A stretch of 64,000 nucleotides of DNA from Pelomonas sp. Root1237 (lineage in GTDB: Bacteria; Pseudomonadota; Gammaproteobacteria; Burkholderiales; Burkholderiaceae_C): NCBI RefSeq assembly GCF_001425055.1, contig NZ_LMDK01000001.1, positions 447,845 to 511,844 of the forward strand, given 5' to 3'. A program made the translations under genes and the position numbers. The notes beneath the pieces are model-generated. The model saw nothing but the letters and a program-made list of their open reading frames with translations, was not told the DNA's origin and did not search any database. Shown piece by piece: positions 6,867 through 15,712 of this stretch. Position 1 is the first letter of the stretch. The number at the start of each line of letters is the position of its first letter.

Positions 6867-8321
6867 TCAGCTCAGGCGCCCGGCCGGCAAGGCCGTTGGC
6901 GCAGCGCTCAGTGTGCGCCAGCGCCATGCGCCCAGCGCGGCGCTGAGCGCAACACTGGCGCCTGCCAGCAGAGGCAGCGGCGTGCCCAGATCCTTTTGCA
7001 GCAGGAACATGCCCCAGCCCATCAGCATGAAGGCCAGGATGGGCACGACGGTGGTCCAGGCCGTGGGCGACTTCATGCGCGAAGGCGCGCGCAGCAGCCA
7101 GCCGGTGCTCAGTGGCAGGGCGCCAAAGGCCAGGCACAGCAGTGCGGCATTGTTCGCGGCCCAGGCCAGCAGGCCCAGGCCGGCGGTCGTCAGCGCCCAG
7201 GCAACCAGGGCGTGGCGCAACTGCATCCGCGCAACCGCGCGGTTCAGCGCCTCTCCCTGCGGCAGGCCTGGCAGCAGCCGCATCAGGGCCTGTTCGCGGC
7301 GGCTGTGCCAGAGCATGTTGGGCAGGGTGAAGCAAGGGTTGAAGCCGATGCTCGCCAGGCCGATGGCCATGCCGTAGGCGCCTTTGGTCCAGTTGTCCTG
7401 CAGGCCCTGGCCGGCCAGCGCAAACGCGATGAAGAAGCTCAGCGCGGCGATGCCCACGGCCATCACGGCGCCCAGGCTCTGGTGCAGCCAGTGCTGCCGG
7501 CCATGCAGCACGATCTCGGCGCGGCGCATGGCGCTCTGGCCAGTCGGTTCGGCCTGCGCGACGACATGGCACTGCCAGGCCGACACGGCGAGCGCAAAAG
7601 GCTGGCTCAGCCATTCGCCCACGCGACCGAAGGCGGCAGCGCCGGCGTATTTGCCCTGCATGCTGTCCTCGGCGGCGCGGCGCATGCGGCCCAGGCGGGC
7701 ATAGGCCTCGGCATGGGCCGCATCGCCCCTGCCGAACAGCCGCGTGAGCGACCAGCCCAGGGCCAGCAGGCTCAGCGCGAGCACGGACAGCGGCTGGGCC
7801 AGCCACAGCTCGCGCAGCGCGGTGCTCAGAGCCGCCAGCCGCCGATCCAGTCCGGTGCCGAAGAACAGCACCGGCCCGATGGAGATCACCAGCCAGAGCT
7901 GCCATTCGCGCGTCGCCCAGCCCATGAAGGCCAGCACGGCCGCGGCGCCCAGCAGCAGCAGGGCGAAGGAGGGCATCTGCGGCAGGCAAAGCCACAGCAG
8001 GGCTGCGCTGCCCAGCGACAAGCCGGCCCAGGCTGCGAGCGCGGACTCCAGCGTCTGGCGCAGATGGCCGGGCACGAAGCGCGCGGCATGGGGATGGTTC
8101 TGCTGCATGAGGCTGCCGATGATGGCCATCCACAGCGACATCAGCACCAGTGCCGCCGAAAGGGCCAGCATGGGCATCGCCAGCTGCGGCGCCAGGTAGA
8201 CGCCCAGCGCCAGGCCCAGCACGGCCAGGGCGAACAGCGCCCGGCGGCCCCAGGGGGATTCGCGATCGCGCTGGCGCCAGAAGGCCAGCAGCAATTGGCT
8301 GTAGGGGGCGGCTTTCATCAC
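6867..8321 (-). CDS. Putative ABC transporter permease
   Basis: A 484-residue polytopic membrane protein with about 10-12 hydrophobic segments spread over its whole length. No family motif was recognised in it. Its role is inferred from context: it is the third gene of a GntR regulator-ATPase-membrane protein operon and overlaps the ATPase gene by 4 bases (ATGA, 8318-8321). The central stretch (about 225-290) is hydrophilic and probably cytoplasmic. The arrangement resembles YtrA-type operons, where the membrane protein is the exporter or sensor channel. The substrate is unknown. Confidence 0.7.
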   Translation of the reverse strand: MMKAAPYSQLLLAFWRQRDRESPWGRRALFALAVLGLALGVYLAPQLAMPMLALSAALVLMSLWMAIIGSLMQQNHPHAARFVPGHLRQTLESALAAWAGLSLGSAALLWLCLPQMPSFALLLLGAAAVLAFMGWATREWQLWLVISIGPVLFFGTGLDRRLAALSTALRELWLAQPLSVLALSLLALGWSLTRLFGRGDAAHAEAYARLGRMRRAAEDSMQGKYAGAAAFGRVGEWLSQPFALAVSAWQCHVVAQAEPTGQSAMRRAEIVLHGRQHWLHQSLGAVMAVGIAALSFFIAFALAGQGLQDNWTKGAYGMAIGLASIGFNPCFTLPNMLWHSRREQALMRLLPGLPQGEALNRAVARMQLRHALVAWALTTAGLGLLAWAANNAALLCLAFGALPLSTGWLLRAPSRMKSPTAWTTVVPILAFMLMGWGMFLLQKDLGTPLPLLAGASVALSAALGAWRWRTLSAAPTALPAGRLS

Positions 8322-9205
8322 GTCAGCTCCGCGAACAGGTCTTCGAGGTTGACGGCCTGTGCGTCCAGCGGCGCGCTCACGCCGGCCGGCAGCCGCGCCA
8401 GCACGCGCTCGCGGCCGGCCTCCAGCGGCGTGCGCTTGAGCGGCTGGGCGTTCAGCCGCGCGAACAGGCTGGCCAGTTCGGTGACGGTGCCGGTGAAGGC
8501 GCGCACCTGCTCCAGCAGCTCGTCCAGCGGCGCCTGCAGGGCGATGCGGCCGCCGCTCAGGAAAGCGAGGTTGAAGGCGACTCGCTCCAGGTCGGACAGG
8601 ATGTGGGTGGAGAACACGACGGTCGTGCCGCGGTCCAGCACCTGGTCGACCAGCTCGCGCAGGAAGTCGCGCCGGCCGACGGGGTCCAGGCTGGCAACGG
8701 GTTCGTCCAGCACCAGCAGGTCGGGGTCGTGGGCCAGCGCGCGGATGATGGACAGGCGCTGCTGCTGGCCGCCACTGAGCTTGCGGATGGGTTTGTCGCG
8801 GGCGATATCCCAGCGCGACAGCAGGCCCTCGACCCTGGACTCGTTCCAGCGCGGGTAGAAGCTCTTGAAGTAGGCCAGCAGTTGGGCCGCGGTGAAACTC
8901 TCGAACAGGTCGCTCTGCTGGGGCACATAGCCGATGCGGGCGCGCGCCGCGTCATCCAGCCGCGCGGCGTCCTGGCCGAACAGCTGCACGCGGCCCTGCT
9001 GAGGTTCACGCAGGCCCAGCAGCGTCTCCAGCAGCGTCGTCTTGCCGCAGCCGTTGCGGCCCAGCAGGCCGACCACCTGGCCCGGCTGCAACGTCCAGTC
9101 CAGCGCCTTCAGCACGGCCTCGCCCTTGGGATAGGCGAGGCTGACGCCAGCGAGTTCGGCGGTGGCGGTGTCGGAGTGGGGAAAGTGGGCGGAAGAGGCA
9201 GTCAT
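8318..9205 (-). CDS. ABC transporter ATP-binding protein
   Basis: A 295-residue ABC ATPase. Walker A GRNGCGKTT is at about 49-57, with Q-loop PQQSDLF, signature LSGGQQQR, Walker B DLLVLDEPVASLD and switch histidine STHILSD. The C-terminal 80 residues are the extension common in CcmA/YtrB-like exporters. It is translationally coupled on both sides: its start overlaps the stop of the GntR gene (9202-9205) and its stop overlaps the permease start. Confidence 0.92.
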   Translation of the reverse strand: MTASSAHFPHSDTATAELAGVSLAYPKGEAVLKALDWTLQPGQVVGLLGRNGCGKTTLLETLLGLREPQQGRVQLFGQDAARLDDAARARIGYVPQQSDLFESFTAAQLLAYFKSFYPRWNESRVEGLLSRWDIARDKPIRKLSGGQQQRLSIIRALAHDPDLLVLDEPVASLDPVGRRDFLRELVDQVLDRGTTVVFSTHILSDLERVAFNLAFLSGGRIALQAPLDELLEQVRAFTGTVTELASLFARLNAQPLKRTPLEAGRERVLARLPAGVSAPLDAQAVNLEDLFAELT

Positions 9206-9597
9206 GCTTGCGTCTCGTCGAGGATGGTTTTGAACAGCTGCAGGGCCTGGGTCTTGGGGAGCTCCAGCTGCCGCGCTTCGGCGGCCGCCTTCTCCAGCGT
9301 CGGCCGCAGCAGCTCGACGCGGTCGGCAGTGGGTTGGGCGCGCTGGTGCTGCGCCGCCACCACCATGGACAGCCCGCGGCGGCGCTCCAGCACGCCGTCG
9401 GACTCCAGCAGGGAGTAGGCCTTGGAGATGGTCATGGGGTGCACGGCCAGTGCCTGGGCCAGCTCGCGCACCGACGGGATCTCGTCGCCGGCCTTGAGCT
9501 GCCCGGCCGCGACGCGCCGCTTCACCTGCTCGATGAGCTGGCGGTAGATGGGCTCGGGCGAGCCGGTGTTGATGTGGACGAAATGGGTGGGATCCAT
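9202..9597 (-). CDS. GntR-family regulator, YtrA-like
   Basis: A short 131-residue GntR regulator. The winged helix includes PIYRQLIEQVKRRVAAGQL, then GDEIPSVRELAQALAVHP and the recognition helix MTISKAYSLLESDGVLERRRG (about 40-75). Only a short helical tail follows instead of a large effector domain, which is typical of the YtrA subfamily. YtrA proteins repress the ABC genes they are co-transcribed with. The ATG at 9597 follows the promoter and palindrome at 9611-9651, so autoregulation is likely. Confidence 0.88.
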   Translation of the reverse strand: MDPTHFVHINTGSPEPIYRQLIEQVKRRVAAGQLKAGDEIPSVRELAQALAVHPMTISKAYSLLESDGVLERRRGLSMVVAAQHQRAQPTADRVELLRPTLEKAAAEARQLELPKTQALQLFKTILDETQA

Positions 9598-9610
9598 CGT
9601 TAACTGCCTA

Positions 9611-9651
9611 CGTGTATCAGTACGATAGTACACGTGGACAGTTGATGTCAA
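9611..9651 (-). promoter_or_regulatory. Promoter and operator of the GntR-ABC operon
   Basis: On the minus strand, TTGACA (9651-9646) and TATCGT (9627-9622) are 18 bases apart. An inverted repeat, CGTGTA-N12-TACACG (9611-9634), covers the -10 box and the probable transcription start, as expected for repression by the downstream GntR protein. The inner bases (TGTATCA against TGTACTA half-sites) are imperfectly symmetrical. Confidence 0.65.
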
Positions 9652-9708
9652 GCATTTGTTGTCTGCGCGGGCGTACGATGGTTTGCGTCTCGGCCCGCGG
9701 AGACCCTC

Positions 9709-11799
9709 ATGATGCAGACACACCGTCGGCACTGGCTGGTCATCTCGATGCTCGCGGCGGCGGGTGTCGGTGCCGAACCTATCGATGAAGACCTGGCCCT
9801 GGCCTATGGCGACAAGGGCACCATCAGCATCGCGACCGGCAGCGCGCAGCCCCTGCGCCGTGCGCCGGCCGTGGCAACCGTCATCACGGCGCAGGACATC
9901 GCGGCGATAGGCGCGACCGATCTCGACGAGGCCCTGGCCACCGTGCCGGGCCTGCATGTCAGCTACGGCCCGATCATGTACACGCCGCTCTATGGCGTGC
10001 GCGGCCTGCTGAGCCAGCCGCTCAATGTGCAGGTGCTGCTGATGATCAACGGCCAGCCGATGAAGACCGCGTACACGGGCGACAAGGGCAATACCTGGGC
10101 TGGCCTGCCGCTGGAGAACGTCGCGCGCATCGAGGTCATCCGCGGCCCCGGCTCGGCGCTCTACGGTGCCGACGCCTTCGCCGGCGTGATCAATATCGTG
10201 ACCAAGGGCCCGGCCGATCTGCGCGGCACCGAGGCTGGCCTGCGCGGCGGCTCCTTCCGTAGCCGCGACGCCTGGCTCCAGCATGGCGGCAAGCTCGGGC
10301 CGCTGGCGCTCGCCGCCTACTTGCGCGTCGGCGCGACCGATGGCCATGGCGCGACGATCACGGCCGACGGCGCGACGCGGCTCGACAACCTGTTCGGCAC
10401 CCACGCCAGCCGCGCTCCCGGGCCGGCCAATCTTGGCCACGATGCCATTGATGCAGGGCTCGATCTGGGCTGGGACAAATGGCGGCTGCGCGTCAACAAG
10501 GTCGTGCGCCGCAACGCCGGCACCGGCGGCGGCGTCAACTCGGCCCTCGACCCCGACAGCGTGATCGACATGGACCGGCTGATGGCCGATCTGGGCTGGG
10601 CCGACGCGCAGCTCGCGCCCGACTGGGCCGCCGGTTTCAGCGCGGCGCTGCACAACTATCACGAGCAGACGCCGCGCGGCCTGGTGCTGTTTCCGGCCGG
10701 CGTCCGCATCGGGCCGAATCTCTTTCCCGACGGCATGATCGGCGGCCCGGCGCGTTGGGAGCGCATGTGGCGCGTGGACGCGCATGCGGTCTATGGCGGG
10801 TTCCAAGGCCACAGCCTGCGTATCGGCGTCGGCCACGACGACACCGACCTTTACCGCGCCGAGACGCACAAGAACTTCATCCTGACGCCGACCGGCGTGC
10901 CGGTGCCAACCGGGCCCGTCATCGACTACAACGCCATCCAGCCCCATATCCGGCCGGCTCGCCGCGACAGCAACTATGTCTATGGCCAGGACGAATGGCG
11001 TGTCGCGCCAGACTGGACCCTGACCGCTGGCGTCCGCCACGACCGCTACTCCGATTTCGGCGGCACCACCAATCCGCGCCTGGCCCTGGTCTGGGAGGCT
11101 GCCTACGACGTGACGGCCAAGCTGATGCATGGGCGAGCGTTCCGTGCGCCGGGCTTCAGCGAGCAGTACACGATCAACCCGGTCAGCACCGGCAACCCGG
11201 ACCTCAAGCCCGAGCGCATCAAGACGACCGAGTTCGTGCTCGCCTGGGCGCCGAGTGCCGAACTGCAGTTCAATCTGAGCCTTTACCGGCTCGACGCGGT
11301 CGACATCGTGCGCGTCGTTGCGAACCCGGCACCGGCCACCGGTGCGACCTACCGCAACGTCGGCCGGCTCAAGGGCCGCGGCGGCGAGCTCGAGCTGCGG
11401 TGGGACGCGCTGCGGCAGCTGAGCGTGACGGGTCACCTGGCCTTGCAACGCGCCACCGACCGCGCGACCGGTGCTGATGCCGGCTATGCGCCGCATCAGC
11501 ATCACTACCTGCGCGTCGACTGGCGCCTGCCTGACCAATGGCTCGTCAGCGGCCAGGCCAACCATGTCGCCGACCGCAAGCGCGCGGCCGGCGACGCGCG
11601 GCCGCCAGTGGCCGACTACACGACCGTCGACCTGACCGTGCGGCGCCTGGCCGCTACCCTCGGCTGGGAAGTCTCGGGCTCGCTGCGCAATGCGCTCAAC
11701 GCCGACGCCCGCGAGCCGACCCTGCCCGGCGGCGTGCTGCCCAACGACTTGCCGCTGGCCGGGCGTTGGTTCTGGCTGCAGGGGCTGTACCGCTTCTAG
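9709..11799 (+). CDS. TonB-dependent outer-membrane receptor
   Basis: A 696-residue receptor. A signal peptide ending near GVGA is followed by a plug domain (about 45-165) with VITAQDIAAIGATDLDEAL and RGPGSALYGADAFAGVINIV. The rest is a beta-barrel ending in aromatic FWLQGLYRF, the usual outer-membrane sorting signal. Such receptors import siderophores, cobalamin or metals using TonB energy. A GGAG ribosome site precedes ATG 9709. The next gene downstream encodes a PCu(A)C copper chaperone, so copper is one possible cargo (inference). It is divergent from the GntR operon. Confidence 0.92.
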   Translation: MMQTHRRHWLVISMLAAAGVGAEPIDEDLALAYGDKGTISIATGSAQPLRRAPAVATVITAQDIAAIGATDLDEALATVPGLHVSYGPIMYTPLYGVRGLLSQPLNVQVLLMINGQPMKTAYTGDKGNTWAGLPLENVARIEVIRGPGSALYGADAFAGVINIVTKGPADLRGTEAGLRGGSFRSRDAWLQHGGKLGPLALAAYLRVGATDGHGATITADGATRLDNLFGTHASRAPGPANLGHDAIDAGLDLGWDKWRLRVNKVVRRNAGTGGGVNSALDPDSVIDMDRLMADLGWADAQLAPDWAAGFSAALHNYHEQTPRGLVLFPAGVRIGPNLFPDGMIGGPARWERMWRVDAHAVYGGFQGHSLRIGVGHDDTDLYRAETHKNFILTPTGVPVPTGPVIDYNAIQPHIRPARRDSNYVYGQDEWRVAPDWTLTAGVRHDRYSDFGGTTNPRLALVWEAAYDVTAKLMHGRAFRAPGFSEQYTINPVSTGNPDLKPERIKTTEFVLAWAPSAELQFNLSLYRLDAVDIVRVVANPAPATGATYRNVGRLKGRGGELELRWDALRQLSVTGHLALQRATDRATGADAGYAPHQHHYLRVDWRLPDQWLVSGQANHVADRKRAAGDARPPVADYTTVDLTVRRLAATLGWEVSGSLRNALNADAREPTLPGGVLPNDLPLAGRWFWLQGLYRF

Positions 11800-11853
11800 C
11801 CCTTGCTCGAAGGACTGCGCACAATGCAGGCTTTAGCGTTCCCGCCCTTCACC

Positions 11854-12267
11854 ATGCGCCGCCTGCTGCTCGCTTCTGCCCTGCTCGCCTCTTTCGCCGC
11901 CCAGGCTCAAGTCAAGGTTGACGACCCCTGGGTGCGCGCCACCGTCGCGCCGCAGAAGGCCACCGGCGCCTTCATGCAGCTGACCTCGGCCAAGTCGGCC
12001 AAGGTCGTGGCGGCCAGCTCGCCGGTGGCGGCCATGGTCGAGATCCACGAAATGAAGATGGACGACGGCGTCATGAAGATGCGCGCCGTCGATGCGCTGC
12101 CGCTGCCCGCCGGTCAGGCCGTGGCGCTCAAGCCCGGCAGCTATCACGTCATGCTGATGGGCCTCAAGGGTCCGATCAAGGCCGGCGAGACCGTGCCGCT
12201 GACGCTGACCGTCGAGGGCGAGGACAAGCAGCGCACGACGGTCGAGATCAAGGCGCAGGCGCGCTGA
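11854..12267 (+). CDS. Copper chaperone PCu(A)C
   Basis: A 137-residue periplasmic protein. The signal peptide ends at AQAQ near residue 20. The mature part has the copper-binding pattern of the family: His and Met in EIHEMKMDDGVMKM, then HVMLMGLKGPI downstream (the HxM pair). PCu(A)C proteins carry Cu(I) to the CuA site of cytochrome oxidase with Sco. The frame opens earlier at 11803, but ATG 11854 starts the signal peptide. It follows the TonB receptor by 54 bases and may be co-transcribed with it. Confidence 0.9.
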   Translation: MRRLLLASALLASFAAQAQVKVDDPWVRATVAPQKATGAFMQLTSAKSAKVVAASSPVAAMVEIHEMKMDDGVMKMRAVDALPLPAGQAVALKPGSYHVMLMGLKGPIKAGETVPLTLTVEGEDKQRTTVEIKAQAR

Positions 12268-12270
12268 CGC

Positions 12271-12675
12271 ATGGCCAAGATGTACATCGTTGATGCCGCC
12301 GACCCCGACGGCTATGTCGCCGCGCTCGGCGGCTGGCAACAGGCCCAGGTGGTGGCGTTGCGCGCGGCCGTGCTGGAGGCGGCGCCCGGCCTGGAGGAGA
12401 AGCTCAAGTGGGGCCACCTCGTCTACTTCAGCAACGGCCCGGTGCTGCTGATCCGCGCCGAGCCCGAGCGCGTGCTGTTCGGCTTCTGGCGAGGCAAGCG
12501 GTTGCTGCATTTGGAGCCCCGCATGCGCGGTGGCGGCAAGTTCGAGCTGCGCACGCTGGAACTGCAAGAGGACACGCCGTTCGAGCGCGACACCGCGTTG
12601 GCCCTGGTGAAAGCGGCCGTCGTGCTCAATGCCGAGCTGGGCAACCCGCAGCGGGCGAGCGTCGCGGGCCAGTGA
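12271..12675 (+). CDS. DUF1801 family protein
   Basis: A 134-residue cytoplasmic protein of the DUF1801 (YdhG-like) fold. It has an N-terminal helical half (QVVALRAAVLEAAPGLEEKL), then KWGHLVYFSNGPVLLIRAEP and a C-terminal helix. The family has no firm biochemical role. It starts only 3 bases after the copper chaperone stop, so the two are probably translated from one message. Confidence 0.75.
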   Translation: MAKMYIVDAADPDGYVAALGGWQQAQVVALRAAVLEAAPGLEEKLKWGHLVYFSNGPVLLIRAEPERVLFGFWRGKRLLHLEPRMRGGGKFELRTLELQEDTPFERDTALALVKAAVVLNAELGNPQRASVAGQ

Positions 12676-12743
12676 AGCGGGCGTAAAGCCCGTTCAGTTC
12701 TGGCCAGGGTTGCCGATAGCCCATGATTACTCCGGAGTTGCCC

Positions 12744-13292
12744 ATGGTCGCCGCCGTCAACACCCAAGCCCCGGCCAGTTCCCTGACTGGCGGCGCCTCC
12801 GTCGACCGCACCGAGCAGCCCGCCAAGGAGCTGGACAGCGGCAGCCAGCGGGCCGTGGTCGTCAATATCTCGGTAGAGGGCGCGAAGCGAGCCGGCACTG
12901 TCACTCAGGCCGCCCAGGCGGCGCCCAGTGCCCAGGGCCTGCCGGCGCGGCTGGATGATGGCAGCGACGTCCAGGTGACTTCACAGCAACGCCAGGCCAG
13001 CGCGCCCAAGGCGCCCCCGGCGGATGCCAGTGGCGGCGGCGCAGGCGGTGCGGCGCCTGCCGGCGGCGAGACGCCCGCGGTCAGCACCAGCACCAGCACC
13101 ACCCAGACGTACGAGCCGGCCGATACCGACGAGGACGGCACGGTCTCCCCGATGGAGCGGCAGGCCTACGAGGCCAAGCTGGCCGACGAGAAGGCCGCCG
13201 CCCAGGCGGAGAAAAGCGCGCGCGCCGCCGAGGCCGACGCTGCGGTCAGGGCCTACGAGGCGGTTGAGCAGCTGGGCGGCGCCGAGGGCTGA
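12744..13292 (+). CDS. Hypothetical protein with EF-hand-like loop and coiled coil
   Basis: A 182-residue protein of unknown function. The first 110 residues are Ala/Gly/Ser/Gln-rich and look disordered. A single EF-hand-like calcium loop (DTDEDGTVSPME) sits near 132-143, and an Ala/Glu/Lys-rich coiled coil follows to about residue 175. There is no signal peptide. ATG 12744 is preferred over 12723 because GGAG lies 6 bases before it. The last genes on this strand are followed closely by a convergent hydrolase. Confidence 0.6.
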   Translation: MVAAVNTQAPASSLTGGASVDRTEQPAKELDSGSQRAVVVNISVEGAKRAGTVTQAAQAAPSAQGLPARLDDGSDVQVTSQQRQASAPKAPPADASGGGAGGAAPAGGETPAVSTSTSTTQTYEPADTDEDGTVSPMERQAYEAKLADEKAAAQAEKSARAAEADAAVRAYEAVEQLGGAEG

Positions 13293-13297
13293 GGCCC

Positions 13298-14194
13298 TCA
13301 GGCCCGGGCCGCATTGGCCGCGATTTCAGCGGCCAGCCGTGGCCACAGCACCTCCGGCAGGTCGTGCCCCCAGCCGGGAATGGTTTCCAGCCGCGCGCCG
13401 GGAATGCGCTTGGCCAGGTCATGCGCCGCGGCGACCGGGATCAGCGCGTCGTCCTCACCGTGGACGATGAGGGTGGGCGCCGTGATGCGTGGCAGCCGCT
13501 CGGCGCGGTGCACATCGGCGGCAACGGCCACGATCTGGCGAGCGACTGCCTGAGGCCGGAAGGACCGCTTCACGCCGCTCGCGAGGCGCTCGCGCAACTG
13601 GCTGGGTTCGGGCGGGTAGCCGGGGCTGCCGATGATGCCGTAGAGGCTGGCGTAGTGGTCGAGGACGTTCTCGAACTTCTGCTGCGGCGTCGTGGCCGGC
13701 CGCGGGCGCGACAGCAGCGCACGGCGCACCTTCAGGCTCTCCTTGGGCACGCTGCGGTCGCCGCTGGTCGTCATCATCAGCGTCAGGCTCTTCAGGCGCT
13801 GGCCATGCGAAAAACCCAGATGCTGGGCCACCATGCCGCCCATGGATGCACCGCAGACATGGGCCTTGGCAATGCCCAGTGCGTCCATCACACCAACGGT
13901 GTCGCGCGCCAGGTCGCTGAGCTGGTAGGGGGCCTTCACCGGCAGCCGCAGCGTGTGCAGCAGGGCCGCCATCGGGATATTGGGCGTGCCGAGTTCATCG
14001 AAGGGCTGGCTCAGCCCGACGTCGCGGTTGTCGAAGCGGATGACGCGAAAGCCGCGGGCCACGAGCTCGTCCACAAAGCCCTCGGGCCAGGCGATGAGCT
14101 GCATGCCCAGGCCCATGATGAGCACCAACGGCTCGCCGTTGTCCGGGCCGTGGATGTCCACTTCGATCTGCACGCCGTTGGCCGAGACACGCAT
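13298..14194 (-). CDS. Alpha/beta-fold hydrolase
   Basis: A 298-residue hydrolase. The nucleophile elbow is GASMGG (about residue 118), the acid is in HGEDDALIP and the histidine in PGWGHDLP, giving a complete triad. The oxyanion-loop region IMGLGMQLIAWP resembles the TAP/haloalkane-like branch of esterases. The substrate is unknown. The upstream ClpP-type gene ends 6 bases before its start, so the two are probably co-transcribed. Confidence 0.85.
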   Translation of the reverse strand: MRVSANGVQIEVDIHGPDNGEPLVLIMGLGMQLIAWPEGFVDELVARGFRVIRFDNRDVGLSQPFDELGTPNIPMAALLHTLRLPVKAPYQLSDLARDTVGVMDALGIAKAHVCGASMGGMVAQHLGFSHGQRLKSLTLMMTTSGDRSVPKESLKVRRALLSRPRPATTPQQKFENVLDHYASLYGIIGSPGYPPEPSQLRERLASGVKRSFRPQAVARQIVAVAADVHRAERLPRITAPTLIVHGEDDALIPVAAAHDLAKRIPGARLETIPGWGHDLPEVLWPRLAAEIAANAARA

Positions 14195-14200
14195 CGCGGG

Positions 14201-14797
14201 TCAGCCCAGGTCCACTTGGCGCTCGATGACGCGCGACACCAGGCCGTAGGCGATGGCCTCTTCGGTACTCATCCAGAAGTCGCGCTCGATGTCTGAGCGC
14301 ACGCGCTCCAGCGGCTGGCCGGTCTCGCGCGAGATCGTGGTGGCCAGGCGCTCACGCGCGCGCAGGATCTCCTTGGCCTGGATGGCGATGTCGCTGGCCT
14401 GGCCGCCAGCGCCGCCGGCAGGCTGGTGGATCATGAAACGCGTGTTGGGCAGCGCGAAGCGGCGCTCCTTGGGCACGGCCAGATAGATGTGGGTGCCGGC
14501 GCTGGCCACCCAGCCGGTACCGATCACGTTCACCGGGGCGCGCACGAAGCGGATCATGTCGTGGATGGCGTCACCGCTCTCCACATGGCCGCCAGGGGAA
14601 GAGATCAGCAGCGTGATCGGTGCATCGGAGTCCTGCGACAGGGCCAGCAGCCGGCGGCAGGTGGCGTGCGCCATCTTGTCGTCGATCTCGCCAAAGATCA
14701 TCACGAAGCGGCCCTTGAAGAGCAGCTGCTCTTCCATCTTCTCGGGAGCGTCTTTCTTGGCGGCCTTGTCTTCGGCGGCGAGGGTGTGGTGTTGCAT
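14201..14797 (-). CDS. ClpP-family serine protease (second type)
   Basis: A 198-residue ClpP-fold protease. The catalytic serine is in GWVASAGTHIYLA, the histidine in RFMIHQPAGGAGGQASD and the aspartate near ERDFWMS. The usual ClpP context is ASMGA, so this belongs to the divergent second group of ClpP-like subunits. No clpX, clpA or tig gene lies nearby. It may form its own tetradecamer or mix with the main ClpP. It is followed by the alpha/beta hydrolase gene. Confidence 0.85.
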   Translation of the reverse strand: MQHHTLAAEDKAAKKDAPEKMEEQLLFKGRFVMIFGEIDDKMAHATCRRLLALSQDSDAPITLLISSPGGHVESGDAIHDMIRFVRAPVNVIGTGWVASAGTHIYLAVPKERRFALPNTRFMIHQPAGGAGGQASDIAIQAKEILRARERLATTISRETGQPLERVRSDIERDFWMSTEEAIAYGLVSRVIERQVDLG

Positions 14798-14868
14798 GGT
14801 CGGAGGTCCGGGTTAAGGGCGATACCTTACCGCGAGATGCGGGAGCGGGTTGAATATGGGTTCAAGGG

Positions 14869-15636
14869 TCAGGCGTCGCCCAGGCGGCGCCACCAGGCGA
14901 CGCTGCCGATGACGAACAGCGTGGCGAAGCAACTGGTGCTCCAGACGACCGTGCGCACCAGCCGGCGCATCGGGTAGCCGGGCAGCGTGTCGGGCGTAAG
15001 GGCCCAGGCGGACTGTGCGCCGACCGCGAGCGCCACCGCCAGGCAGGCCCACAGCACGCGGGCGCGTCGCGGGTCCGGCGCTTCCGTGCGGTCGGGCTGC
15101 CGGCGCACCACCCGGGCGTAGGCGACGGCAAGGACCAGCGCGCCGGCCACGGTGCTCAGGTGCTGCAGCAGCCGGGCGACCGTCAGCGGCCGGCCCAGGA
15201 AGGTCAGCAGCGGCTGGGCCAGCCAGGGCAGCAGGTCGGCGAGTGGCGGCACGGGGTGGGTGAAGAGGTCCCACAGCAGGTGGGTTGCCGCGCCGAGCAG
15301 GATGGAGAGCACGGCGACCGCCCAGCGCGCGACGGCCGCTCGCGGCGGCGGCTGTAGCTCACCGCGCACCAACGACCGGTGAGGCTCGGGCAGCAGCACG
15401 GTCAGCGGGCGCGGCCACCGCAGCATGAGGCCCAACAACAGCAGGCCGGCCGGCAGACAGACGGTCAGGACCCCCATCGGCGTGTGGCAGAAGGCGCGCC
15501 AGGGGCCGTGCATGCCGACGTAGTAGCTCAGGTCGGGGGCCATGGCCCCCAGGATCAGGCCGGGAAACGAGAGCCAGCGGGGGCAGAGAGACCGCAGGGG
15601 CAGGACGGCTGCGGGGTGGGCGAAGGTCCAGGGCAT
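14869..15636 (-). CDS. DUF4184 family membrane protein
   Basis: A 255-residue integral membrane protein with five or six predicted hydrophobic segments. The start MPWTFAHPAAVLPL and the following GAMAPDLSYY are hallmarks of DUF4184, together with HLLWDLFTHP in the middle. This resembles the membrane-bound metal-dependent hydrolase LrgB/YdjM-like fold, where His/Asp residues face the membrane surface. The function is not established. The frame is open to 15813, but ATG 15636 fits the family start. Confidence 0.8.
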   Translation of the reverse strand: MPWTFAHPAAVLPLRSLCPRWLSFPGLILGAMAPDLSYYVGMHGPWRAFCHTPMGVLTVCLPAGLLLLGLMLRWPRPLTVLLPEPHRSLVRGELQPPPRAAVARWAVAVLSILLGAATHLLWDLFTHPVPPLADLLPWLAQPLLTFLGRPLTVARLLQHLSTVAGALVLAVAYARVVRRQPDRTEAPDPRRARVLWACLAVALAVGAQSAWALTPDTLPGYPMRRLVRTVVWSTSCFATLFVIGSVAWWRRLGDA

Positions 15637-15712
15637 GGTGGGGTTGTCAACAGCACACAAGAGCACCGTCGTGCATGCTGCACGATGCGTGCCCGACGGG
15701 TGGCTGGGCGTT

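Noticed and set aside
6690-8858. A 722-codon plus-strand frame, rich in Gln/Ala/Arg
   Set aside because: Antisense to the ABC permease and ATPase genes, which have a coherent operon structure; composition is artefactual.
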